A stretch of DNA of 64,000 bases, taken from positions 1,178,001 through 1,242,000 of the forward strand of contig CP040556.1 in the NCBI GenBank assembly GCA_013378335.1, in the 5' to 3' direction. The notes beneath the pieces are model-generated. The model did not search any database. It had not been told where the DNA came from and saw only the letters and a program-made list of their open reading frames with translations. Origin of the DNA: Streptococcus sanguinis (lineage in GTDB: Bacteria; Bacillota; Bacilli; Lactobacillales; Streptococcaceae). Position 1 is the first letter of the stretch, and each line of letters opens with the position of its first letter. The position numbers were made by a program, and so were the translations under genes. This document shows, one piece after another, positions 1-7,694 of this stretch.

Positions 1-1
1 A

Positions 2-733
2 GAATTTTTAAGTCATTGGAGTGGCAATTTAGGCCGTGAAATGTATGTCAATCGCTATGGCCACGCTGGGCTCCCGATTATAGTCTTTGCATCATCAGGC
101 GGCAGCCACAATGAGTATGCTGACTTTGGCATGATTGAGGCCTGCGCAGGTTTTATTGAGGCTGGTAAGGTCCAGTTTTTCACTCTCAGCAGTGTTGATA
201 GTGAGAGTTGGTTGGCGGACTGGAAGCACCCTCACGACCGAGCAGAAATGCATCGTGCTTATGAGCGTTATGTCATTGAGGAAGCAATTCCTTTCGTTAA
301 GCATAAGACGGGCTGGTTTGACCCTATGATGACGACAGGCTGCTCCATGGGAGCTTATCATGCTGTTAATTTCTTCCTGCAGCATCCAGATGTTTTCAAT
401 AAAGTGATTGCCCTCAGTGGTGTCTATGATGCACGTTTCTTTGTCGGTGACAATTTGAATGACGAAGTCATTTATCAAAACTCGCCAGCTGACTATATCT
501 GGAACCAAAATGATGGATGGTTTATTGACCACTATCGACAGGCCGATATTATCGTTTGTACAGGCTTGGGCGACTGGGAGCAAGATGGCTTGCCTTCCTT
601 CTACACGCTGAAAGAAGCTTTTGAGCATAAGAATATTCCAGCTTGGTTTTCTGAATGGGGCCACGATGTTTCCCATGACTGGATTTGGTGGCGTAAGCAA
701 ATGCCTTATTTCCTCAATGAACTCAATCTTTAA
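2..733 (+). CDS. Alpha/beta-hydrolase esterase (5' end cut by window edge)
   Basis: Putative serine esterase of the esterase-D/antigen-85-like alpha/beta hydrolase class. Counting from the ATG at 41, the nucleophile elbow GCSMG puts the likely catalytic serine at residue 102; a late WGHD motif is a good candidate for the catalytic histidine. No signal peptide is visible. The reading frame stays open upstream of the ATG at 41 to the first bases of the window (reading HWSGNLGRE before MYVNRYGH), and that text looks like normal family sequence, so the true start probably lies outside and this entry is partial. It ends 12 bp before the ATP-grasp gene, with which it is probably co-transcribed. Substrate unknown. 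Confidence 0.8.
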   Translation, partial: EFLSHWSGNLGREMYVNRYGHAGLPIIVFASSGGSHNEYADFGMIEACAGFIEAGKVQFFTLSSVDSESWLADWKHPHDRAEMHRAYERYVIEEAIPFVKHKTGWFDPMMTTGCSMGAYHAVNFFLQHPDVFNKVIALSGVYDARFFVGDNLNDEVIYQNSPADYIWNQNDGWFIDHYRQADIIVCTGLGDWEQDGLPSFYTLKEAFEHKNIPAWFSEWGHDVSHDWIWWRKQMPYFLNELNL

Positions 734-745
734 AGGAGGTTTCCT

Positions 746-1912
746 ATGAATTATATCGTTATTTCTCCCTACTATCCGCAAAATTTTCAGCAGTTTACAG
801 TGGAGCTGGCTAACAAAGGAATCACCGTTCTGGGAATCGGTCAGGAGCCTTATGACCAGCTAGACCAGCCTTTGAAGGATTCATTGACTGAATATTTCAG
901 AGTAGAAAATCTTGAAAATCTTGACGAAGTCAAAAGAGCGGTGGCCTTTCTTTTCTACAAGCATGGGCCTATCGATCGGATTGAGTCTCATAACGAATAC
1001 TGGCTGGAACTGGACGCTGAGTTGCGTGAGCAATTCAATGTTTTTGGAGCAAAACCAAAAGATCTGAAAAAGACCAAGTTCAAATCAGAGATGAAGAAAC
1101 TCTTTAAAAAAGCAGGTGTTCCAGTCGTTCCAGGTCAGATTGTCAACACAGAAGCTGGGGCAGATTTGGCTGTCAAGAAACTTGGTTTGCCTTTGATTGC
1201 TAAGCCTGATAATGGAGTGGGAGCAGCTGCGACCTTTAAATTGGAAACGACAGAAGATGTCGAACGATTCAAGCAAGAATGGGATCATCAGACAGCTTAT
1301 TTCTTTGAAAAGTTTGTCCAGTCTGGCGAAATCTGTACTTTTGATGGTTTGGTAGATAAGGACGGTCAGATCGTCTTTGCAACCACCTTTGACTATGCGC
1401 ATACACCGCTGGATTTGATGATGTATAAGATGGATAATTCCTACTACGTTCTCAAGGATATGGATCCAAAGCTGCGTGCTTATGGAGAAGCGATCGTCAA
1501 AATCTTCGGCATGAAAGAACGCTTTTTCCATATTGAGTTCTTCCGCGAGGGGGATGATTATGTAGCCATTGAGTACAATAACCGTCCAGCCGGTGGCTTT
1601 ACCATTGATGTTTATAATTTCGCTCACTCAATCGATCTTTACAGAGGCTATGCAGCGATTGTAGCAGGGGAGCCCTTTCCAGCTGCCCACATGGAGCCGC
1701 TGTATTGTCTGGCAACCTCGCGTCGTGCATCAACGAACTATGCTTACCTTGAGGCTGACTTGCTGGAGAAATACAGAGATAACTTCAAGGTTAAGAAAGA
1801 GATGCCAGCCGCTTTTGCGGAGCTGCAAGGTGACTACCTCTATATGCTGACAACTCCAAGTCGCGAGCAAATGGAGCAGATGATTGCAGATTTTGCTAAA
1901 CAGGCAGACTAA
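746..1912 (+). CDS. ATP-grasp domain protein (carboxylate-amine ligase-like)
   Basis: 388-residue ATP-grasp enzyme, a fold that uses ATP to activate a carboxylate for attack by an amine or thiol. The N-terminal 100 residues look like a pre-ATP-grasp domain; the central part has ATP-grasp features such as LPLIAKPDNGVGA (nucleotide-binding lysine and glycine loop) and HIEFFREGDDYVAIEYNNRP (acidic metal-binding residues and NNRP). A strong ribosome site AAAGGAGG ends a few bases before the ATG. It follows the esterase by 12 bp, suggesting a two-gene unit that makes and/or trims an amide or peptide product. The exact substrate cannot be read from sequence. Followed by a hairpin terminator. Confidence 0.8.
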   Translation: MNYIVISPYYPQNFQQFTVELANKGITVLGIGQEPYDQLDQPLKDSLTEYFRVENLENLDEVKRAVAFLFYKHGPIDRIESHNEYWLELDAELREQFNVFGAKPKDLKKTKFKSEMKKLFKKAGVPVVPGQIVNTEAGADLAVKKLGLPLIAKPDNGVGAAATFKLETTEDVERFKQEWDHQTAYFFEKFVQSGEICTFDGLVDKDGQIVFATTFDYAHTPLDLMMYKMDNSYYVLKDMDPKLRAYGEAIVKIFGMKERFFHIEFFREGDDYVAIEYNNRPAGGFTIDVYNFAHSIDLYRGYAAIVAGEPFPAAHMEPLYCLATSRRASTNYAYLEADLLEKYRDNFKVKKEMPAAFAELQGDYLYMLTTPSREQMEQMIADFAKQAD

Positions 1913-2010
1913 TCAAAAACATGCTCTGCTATTATTTTCGTATAACAGTTTCAAAATAGTAAAAACTACTCTAGCACAAAAAGTTTGTGAAATTTCTATT
2001 TTGGTGTCGG

Positions 2011-2046
2011 AAACCAGTTTATCCAATGGATTGACTGGTTTTTCTT
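2011..2046 (+). terminator. Rho-independent terminator after ATP-grasp gene
   Basis: AAACCAGT (2011-2018) pairs with ACTGGTTT (2034-2041), followed by a T-rich run. It ends the esterase/ATP-grasp unit just before the pdh promoter. Confidence 0.75.
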
Positions 2047-2071
2047 TGTGAAATATAAGTGAGCAAAAGTT

Positions 2072-2100
2072 TTGACAGTGCTTACAGCTTTAGATAGAAT
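2072..2100 (+). promoter_or_regulatory. pdh operon promoter with overlapping cre-like box
   Basis: A consensus -35 TTGACA (2072-2077), 17-bp spacer and -10 TAGAAT (2095-2100) precede pdhA. TGACAGTGCTTACA (2073-2086) matches the CcpA cre consensus TGWAANCGNTNWCA at all but two defined positions and covers the -35 and spacer, which would suit catabolite repression. The promoter is seen directly; CcpA control is inferred. Confidence 0.65.
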
Positions 2101-2134
2101 TAAATAGAAGAATTATGCTTAGAAAGGCAAAAAA

Positions 2135-3103
2135 ATGGCAACTTTAGATAAAGATCTTTTGTTAGAGATGTTCCGTAAGATGGAAGAAATCCGTCGTATG
2201 GACTTAAAAATTGCTCAACTTGTAAAAAAAGGAAAGGTTCCTGGAATGACTCACTTCTCAGTGGGTGAGGAAGCAGCCAATGTCGGTGCTATGCTGGCCT
2301 TAAATGAGGATGATTTGATCACTTCAAATCACCGAGGACACGGTCAAGCTATCGCCAAAGGAATCAACCTCAACGAAATGATGGCGGAAATCCTAGGGAA
2401 ATACACCGGGACCTGTAAAGGAAAAGGCGGCTCTATGCATATTGCTGACCTAGATGCCGGAAACCTTGGTGCCAATGGTATCGTAGGTGGTGGCATGGGA
2501 ATTGCTGTCGGAGCAGCTCTGACCCAGCAAATGCAGAAGACAGGCAAGATTGTTGTCTGCTTCTTTGGTGACGGTGCTACCAACGAAGGTGTCTTCCACG
2601 AAGCAGTCAACATGGCTTCTATCTGGAATCTTCCAGTTATTTTCTATTGTATCAATAACGGCTATGGTATTTCTGCCGACATCAAGAAAATGACCAATGT
2701 AGAGCACATCCACGAGCGCAGCGCAGCTTATGGTATTCCAGGTATGTTCATCGAAGATGGCAATAATGTTCTGGATGTCTATGAAGGCTTCCAAAAAGCT
2801 GTGGAGCATGTTCGCAGTGGTAAAGGACCTGTCTTGATTGAGAGCGTAACCTATCGCTGGTTGGGACATTCATCTTCTGACCCAGGTAAATACCGTACTC
2901 GTGAAGAAGTAGAAGAATGGAAGAAGAAGGATCCAATCGAAAATCTTCGTAAATACTTGCTGGAAAACAAGATTGCAAGCGAGGAAGAGTTGGAAGCCAT
3001 CCAAGCTGGAGTCAAAGAAGCAGTAGAAGCATCTGTGAAGTTCGCAGAAGAAAGCCCGTTCCCGCCGCTTGAATCTGCCTTTGAAGATATTTACGCAGAC
3101 TAA
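2135..3103 (+). CDS. pdhA: Pyruvate dehydrogenase E1 component, alpha subunit
   Basis: ThDP-dependent E1 alpha subunit (322 aa), which decarboxylates pyruvate and passes the acyl group to a lipoyl arm. The thiamine-diphosphate motif begins with GDG at 145-147 and ends with NN at 174-175. HRGHG (66-70) and GKGGSMH (96-102) are typical of E1 alpha. First gene of pdhA-pdhB-(repeats)-pdhC-pdhD-lplA. The arrangement matches the pneumococcal complex often labelled acoABCL although it works as PDH, so annotation as acetoin dehydrogenase E1 alpha is a fair alternative. pdhB starts 18 bp downstream. Confidence 0.92.
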   Translation: MATLDKDLLLEMFRKMEEIRRMDLKIAQLVKKGKVPGMTHFSVGEEAANVGAMLALNEDDLITSNHRGHGQAIAKGINLNEMMAEILGKYTGTCKGKGGSMHIADLDAGNLGANGIVGGGMGIAVGAALTQQMQKTGKIVVCFFGDGATNEGVFHEAVNMASIWNLPVIFYCINNGYGISADIKKMTNVEHIHERSAAYGIPGMFIEDGNNVLDVYEGFQKAVEHVRSGKGPVLIESVTYRWLGHSSSDPGKYRTREEVEEWKKKDPIENLRKYLLENKIASEEELEAIQAGVKEAVEASVKFAEESPFPPLESAFEDIYAD

Positions 3104-3121
3104 AGAGAGGAGAAAAAGAAA

Positions 3122-4114
3122 ATGGAAACTAAAACTATGTCTTTTCGTGACACCATTATCCTCGCTATGTCTGAGGAAATGCGTCGCGATGAAAATGTAC
3201 TCTTGATGGGAGAAGATGTCGGAGTCTTTGGTGGAGATTTCGGAACATCTGTTGGTATGCTGGAAGAGTTCGGGCCAGGGCGTGTACGTGACTGTCCGAT
3301 TTCGGAAGCAGCGATTTCTGGAGCAGCAGCTGGAGCAGCTATGACAGGGCTTCGTCCAATCGTAGACATGACCTTTATGGACTTCTCTGTAATCGCCATG
3401 GATGCTATTGTTAACCAAGCCGCTAAAACGCGCTATATGTTTGGCGGAAAAGGCCAAGTACCAATGACTGTCCGCTGTGCAGCAGGTAATGGAGTTGGTT
3501 CTGCCGCTCAGCACTCGCAGTCTTTGGAATCTTGGTTTACCCACATCCCAGGTCTTAAGGTAGTCGCTCCAGGAACTCCGGCTGATATGAAGGGGCTTCT
3601 CAAGGCTTCTATCCGAGACAACAACCCAGTCATTATCCTGGAATACAAGTCTGAATTTAACCAAAAAGGCGAAGTGCCACTGGATCCTGAGTATGTCATT
3701 CCTCTTGGAGTGGGTGAAATCAAAAAAGAAGGTACCGATGTAACAGTTGTTACCTACGGAAAAATGCTTCGCCGTGTCATGCAGGCGGCTGAAGAATTAG
3801 CAGAAGAAGGCATCTCTGTAGAAGTGGTTGACCCACGTACATTGGTGCCGCTTGATAAGGATATTATCATCAATTCTGTTAAGAAGACTGGAAAGGTCGT
3901 TTTGGTTAATGATGCCCACAAAACTAGCGGTTTCATTGGTGAAATTTCAGCGATTATTTCTGAGTCTGAAGCATTTGATTATTTAGATGCGCCAATCCGT
4001 CGTTGTGCAGGTGAAGATGTGCCAATGCCTTATGCACAAAACTTGGAAAACGCGATGATTCCGACCGTTGAAAGCATCAAAGACGCTATTCGGAAGACAT
4101 ATCATAAAGAATAA
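3122..4114 (+). CDS. pdhB: Pyruvate dehydrogenase E1 component, beta subunit
   Basis: E1 beta subunit (330 aa), partner of the alpha chain in the alpha2beta2 E1 enzyme. It has the transketolase pyrimidine-binding domain (about 1-180; LLMGEDVGVFGG near the start) and the C-terminal transketolase domain with VEVVDPRTLVPLD. Preceded by an AGAGAGGAG ribosome site. The next 690 bp hold no credible gene, only structured repeats, before the E2 gene, which is unusual inside an operon of this kind. Confidence 0.92.
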   Translation: METKTMSFRDTIILAMSEEMRRDENVLLMGEDVGVFGGDFGTSVGMLEEFGPGRVRDCPISEAAISGAAAGAAMTGLRPIVDMTFMDFSVIAMDAIVNQAAKTRYMFGGKGQVPMTVRCAAGNGVGSAAQHSQSLESWFTHIPGLKVVAPGTPADMKGLLKASIRDNNPVIILEYKSEFNQKGEVPLDPEYVIPLGVGEIKKEGTDVTVVTYGKMLRRVMQAAEELAEEGISVEVVDPRTLVPLDKDIIINSVKKTGKVVLVNDAHKTSGFIGEISAIISESEAFDYLDAPIRRCAGEDVPMPYAQNLENAMIPTVESIKDAIRKTYHKE

Positions 4115-4132
4115 GGTATAATAAAGAAAAGG

Positions 4133-4190
4133 CTTTCTCGCGAGTTATATTACATAAATTATTTTATGTAATATAATCTTGCGTAGAGGG
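4133..4190 (+). repeat. Long near-perfect hairpin after pdhB
   Basis: TTATATTACATAAA (4145-4158) pairs perfectly with TTTATGTAATATAA (4163-4176) across a 4-nt loop. The stem continues, with one bulge, through CGCGAG (4139-4144) and CTTGCG (4178-4183), then CTTTCT (4133-4138) with AGAGGG (4185-4190) using G-U pairs. About 26 bp in all. There is no T-run after it, so it is not a standard terminator; an mRNA processing or stability element, or part of a repeat insertion, fits better. Confidence 0.7.
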
Positions 4191-4231
4191 TCAAAGTAGC
4201 TAAAATTTTACTAATTACAGACAAGTCTTAT

Positions 4232-4466
4232 TCGGATTGATTATATCCGATGAGCGACTTAGTAAGTCTACAAGGTTGATCGCCGAGAGAGGCAACCGTA
4301 GCAACTTGAGATACGTTTGTATCCAAGTTACTTGTAAAGTTGCAACAGGAGAGAGTCGAATCGATGATATTCGACGAACGACTTAGTAAGTCTACTAGGT
4401 TGGTCGCAGATAGTGGCAACCGTAGTAACTTGAGATACGTTTGTATCCAAGTTACTTGTAGAGTTG
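4232..4466 (+). repeat. Two tandem copies of a structured about 124-bp repeat (type A)
   Basis: Copy 1 runs about 4232-4342 and copy 2 about 4356-4466, period 124 bp. Each holds the same hairpin series: TCGGAT/ATCCGA in copy 1 against TCGAAT/ATTCGA in copy 2 (a compensatory pair change); GACTT-agt-AAGTC; GGTTG/CAACC; and AACTTG-a-GATAC with GTATC-CAAGTT. No reading frame is shared by the copies. I do not recognise it as BOX, RUP or SPRITE. Confidence 0.7.
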
Positions 4467-4791
4467 AACACGGGCTAAAAGCTTGGAAAAAAGATAAATT
4501 ACCTAGGCTTCATCAAAGCCAGCGTTGATTTTCTATTTTTTAGTCGATTTTCAAGTCCTTAGTATCATGTAATTGAATTCGGACGGAGGTCTGTGAAAAA
4601 AAGATAGATTTCCTTGTGTTCATCGAACACAGCGTCAATCTCCTATTTTTTCATTGCCCTCAGCGTCCTTAATATCTTATATTTGAACACGGGCTAAAAG
4701 CTCGGAAAAAAGATAAATCTTCTTGACTTCATCGAAGCCTGCGTAGATTTCCTATTTTTCAGTCGCTTTTTAAACGCCCTTAGTATCATAA
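4464..4791 (+). repeat. Three tandem copies of a structured about 109-bp repeat (type B)
   Basis: Copies 4464-4572, 4573-4682 and 4683-4791, period 109-110 bp. Copies 1 and 3 share ACACGGGCTAAAAGCT; copy 2 is more diverged. Each forms a long hairpin: an A-run/T-run base, an inner stem (AAATCT/AGATTT in copy 3, AGATT/AATCT in copy 2) and a tip such as TGTGTTC-atc-GAACACA in copy 2. Bases differ between copies while pairing is kept. The last copy ends just before the pdhC ribosome site. Confidence 0.75.
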
Positions 4792-4808
4792 TTAGAATTG
4801 GAGAGGTC

Positions 4809-5852
4809 ATGGCTGATGATAAGCTAAGAGCGACTCCTGCAGCTAGAAAGTTAGCGGATGATTTGGGAATCAACCTCTATGATGTTTCTGGCTCAGGCGC
4901 AAACGGTCGTGTCCACAAAGAAGATGTGGAAACTTATAAAGATACAAATGTAGTGCGCATTTCACCACTGGCAAAACGAATTGCCCAAGAACACAATATT
5001 GCTTGGCAAGAGATTCAAGGAACTGGCCATCGTGGTAAGATTATGAAGAAGGATGTTCTTGCCTTCTTGCCTGAGAATGTTGAGAGCGATACAATCAAAT
5101 CTCCTGCTCAAATTGAAAAAGTGGAAGAAGTACCTGATAATGTCACTCCTTACGGTGAAATTGAGCGTATTCCAATGACACCGATGCGGAAGGTTATTGC
5201 TCAGCGGATGGTGGAATCTTACCTGACGGCGCCGACATTCACCCTTAACTATGATGTTGATATGACAGAAATGCTGGCCTTGCGTAAAAAAGTGCTAGAT
5301 CCAATCATGGAAGCAACTGGCAAAAAAGTAACTGTCACAGACCTGCTTTCGCTGGCTGTTGTGAAGACACTGATGAAGCATCCTTACTTAAACTCAACTT
5401 TGACAGAGGATGGTAAGACCATTATCACACACAACTATGTCAACCTTTCAATGGCAGTCGGTATGGATAATGGCCTGATGACACCAGTTGTCTACAATGC
5501 AGAAAAAATGAGCCTATCAGAGCTTGTAGTAGCCTTTAAAGATGTAATCGGACGTACCTTGGAAGGCAAGTTGGCTCCAAGCGAGCTGCAAAATTCAACA
5601 TTCACAATCAGTAACTTAGGTATGTTTGGCGTTCAATCCTTTGGGCCAATCATCAACCAGCCTAACTCTGCTATCCTAGGTGTGAGCTCAACAATAGAAA
5701 AACCTGTCGTTGTTAATGGCGAAATTGTTATCCGTCCAATTATGAGTCTGGGCTTGACCATTGACCACCGTGTAGTTGATGGAATGGCTGGAGCTAAGTT
5801 TATGAAGGACTTGAAGGCTTTGATTGAAGACCCAATTTCAATGTTGGTATAA
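4809..5852 (+). CDS. pdhC: Dihydrolipoamide acetyltransferase (E2) lacking a lipoyl domain
   Basis: E2 acyltransferase core protein (347 aa). It starts directly with peripheral-subunit-binding sequence: two such domains at about 7-44 (RATPAARKLADDLGINL) and 50-87 (ISPLAKRIAQEHNIAW). The catalytic domain follows from about 115 to the end, with DHRVVDG at 319-325 (catalytic histidine 320). No N-terminal lipoyl domain exists, and the preceding DNA is repeat sequence rather than a lost 5' end. The lipoyl domain is instead on the neighbouring E3, as known for the pneumococcal complex. GGAGAGG lies just ahead of the ATG. Confidence 0.9.
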   Translation: MADDKLRATPAARKLADDLGINLYDVSGSGANGRVHKEDVETYKDTNVVRISPLAKRIAQEHNIAWQEIQGTGHRGKIMKKDVLAFLPENVESDTIKSPAQIEKVEEVPDNVTPYGEIERIPMTPMRKVIAQRMVESYLTAPTFTLNYDVDMTEMLALRKKVLDPIMEATGKKVTVTDLLSLAVVKTLMKHPYLNSTLTEDGKTIITHNYVNLSMAVGMDNGLMTPVVYNAEKMSLSELVVAFKDVIGRTLEGKLAPSELQNSTFTISNLGMFGVQSFGPIINQPNSAILGVSSTIEKPVVVNGEIVIRPIMSLGLTIDHRVVDGMAGAKFMKDLKALIEDPISMLV

Positions 5853-5924
5853 GATTTTCTTTGCTATTCTAAAAAGCAAAGAGGCGCTTAGCAAATGAAA
5901 AACTAGTTAGAAAAGGAAAGAAAA

Positions 5925-7628
5925 ATGGCTTTAGAAGTAATTATGCCAAAAGCCGGCGTGGATATGACCGAAGGGCAAATTGTCCAATGGAATAAGAAAG
6001 TCGGCGAATTTGTCAAAGAAGGAGAAATCCTTCTGGAAATCATGACTGACAAGGTCAGCATGGAATTGGAAGCTGAAGAAGATGGCTACCTGATTGCCAT
6101 TCTCAAAGGTGACGGTGAAACCGTCCCAGTTACGGAAGTCATCGGTTACTTGGGAGAAGAAGGAGAAAACATTCCAACTGCTGGCGGATCTGCACCTGCG
6201 GAAGCACCAACTCCTGCTGCAGCGGCAAATACAGATGATGATAAGAGTGATGATGCTTACGATATCGTTGTTATCGGTGGTGGTCCTGCTGGTTATGTAG
6301 CGGCTATCAAAGCAGCGCAACTGGGTGGCAAGATTGCCTTAGTTGAGAAGTCTGAGCTAGGCGGAACCTGCTTGAATCGTGGCTGTATCCCTACCAAGAC
6401 TTACCTGCACAATGCTGAAATCATTGAAAACCTTGGTCATGCAGCGAGTCGCGGTATCATCATCGAAAATCCAAGCTTCTCAGTGGACATGGACAAGGTT
6501 CTTGAAACTAAAAACAAGGTTGTTAATACGCTTGTTGGCGGTGTTGCTGGTCTTCTCCGCAGCTATGGCGTAGATGTCCATAAGGGAATTGGTACCATTA
6601 CTAAAGACAAGAATGTTCTTGTAAACGGTAGCGAGCTACTAGAAACGAAGAAGATTATCTTGGCTGGTGGTTCAAAAGTCAGCAAGATCAATGTCCCAGG
6701 TATGGAATCAAGTCTCGTCATGACCAGCGATGATATTCTGGAAATGAACGAAGTGCCGGAAAATCTAGTAATTATTGGCGGTGGTGTTGTCGGGATTGAG
6801 CTTGGACAAGCCTTCATGATATTTGGCTCAAAAGTCACTGTCATTGAAATGATGGACCGTATCGTACCAGCTATGGATGCGGAAGTTTCTAAAAACCTTC
6901 GCCTCATCTTGGAGCGCAAGGGTATGACAATTCTAACTGAAACCAAGTTGGAAGAAATTATCGAAGAAAATGGCAAACTTCGTATCAAGGTTGAAGGAAA
7001 AGAAGATATCCTCGCAGATAAGGCTCTGCTTTCTATCGGGCGTGTGCCAGACCTGGAAGGCATCGGTGAGGTTGAATTCGAACTGGATCGCGGCCGCATC
7101 AAGGTCAATGAATACATGGAAACTTCTGTTCCAGGTATTTACGCACCAGGTGATATCAATGGTACTAAGATGCTGGCTCATGCAGCCTTCCGTATGGGTG
7201 AAGTCGCTGCTGAAAATGCTCTGAAAGGCAATCATCATATTGCTAAACTCAACCTGACTCCTGCAGCTATCTACACCCTGCCAGAAGTAGCAGCAGTTGG
7301 TTTAACAGAAGAGCAAGCTCGTGAGAAATACGATGTAGCGATTGGTAAGTTCAACTTCGCTGCTAATGGTCGTGCTATCGCTTCAGATGCAGCTCAAGGA
7401 TTCGTTAAAGTCATCGCTGACAAGAAGTATGGTGAAGTGCTCGGTGTTCATATCATTGGTCCTGCAGCCGCAGAATTAATCAATGAAGCATCAACCATCA
7501 TCGAAATGGAAATCACTGTTGAAGAAATGCTTAAGACCATTCACGGTCACCCAACCTTCTCAGAAGTCATGTACGAAGCATTCGCGGACGTACTGGGATT
7601 GGCAGTTCACTCACCTAAGAAAAAATAA
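5925..7628 (+). CDS. pdhD: Dihydrolipoamide dehydrogenase (E3) with N-terminal lipoyl domain
   Basis: 567-residue E3. Residues 1-80 form a lipoyl domain with the modifiable lysine 43 in TDKVSM. An Ala/Pro/acidic linker (about 88-110) leads to the FAD/NAD flavoprotein: GGGPAGYVAA near 118-127, redox cysteines 149 and 154 in GGTCLNRGCIPTK, and a C-terminal dimer domain with GHPTFSEV carrying the base histidine. It reoxidises dihydrolipoamide with NAD. Having the only lipoyl domain of this operon on E3 means this protein supplies the swinging arm that E2 lacks. Confidence 0.93.
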   Translation: MALEVIMPKAGVDMTEGQIVQWNKKVGEFVKEGEILLEIMTDKVSMELEAEEDGYLIAILKGDGETVPVTEVIGYLGEEGENIPTAGGSAPAEAPTPAAAANTDDDKSDDAYDIVVIGGGPAGYVAAIKAAQLGGKIALVEKSELGGTCLNRGCIPTKTYLHNAEIIENLGHAASRGIIIENPSFSVDMDKVLETKNKVVNTLVGGVAGLLRSYGVDVHKGIGTITKDKNVLVNGSELLETKKIILAGGSKVSKINVPGMESSLVMTSDDILEMNEVPENLVIIGGGVVGIELGQAFMIFGSKVTVIEMMDRIVPAMDAEVSKNLRLILERKGMTILTETKLEEIIEENGKLRIKVEGKEDILADKALLSIGRVPDLEGIGEVEFELDRGRIKVNEYMETSVPGIYAPGDINGTKMLAHAAFRMGEVAAENALKGNHHIAKLNLTPAAIYTLPEVAAVGLTEEQAREKYDVAIGKFNFAANGRAIASDAAQGFVKVIADKKYGEVLGVHIIGPAAAELINEASTIIEMEITVEEMLKTIHGHPTFSEVMYEAFADVLGLAVHSPKKK

Positions 7629-7650
7629 TTTAAAAGATAGATTAGACTGG

Positions 7651-7682
7651 GCATAAATTATTGTTCCAGTCTCTATCGTATA
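7651..7682 (+). promoter_or_regulatory. Weak hairpin between pdhD and lplA
   Basis: GACTGG pairs with CCAGTC across a 15-nt loop shortly before the lplA ribosome site. It may be a partial terminator that lowers lplA expression; there is no good T-run. Confidence 0.35.
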
Positions 7683-7694
7683 AAGAGGAAGCTT

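Noticed and set aside
4340..4528. 62-aa ORF in the repeat region (and a 63-aa ORF on the other strand)
   Set aside because: They run across repeat copies, have no ribosome site and the frame is not kept between copies.
4115..4808. CRISPR array between pdhB and pdhC
   Set aside because: Repeats are 109-124 bp and directly abutting, without unique spacers or cas genes.
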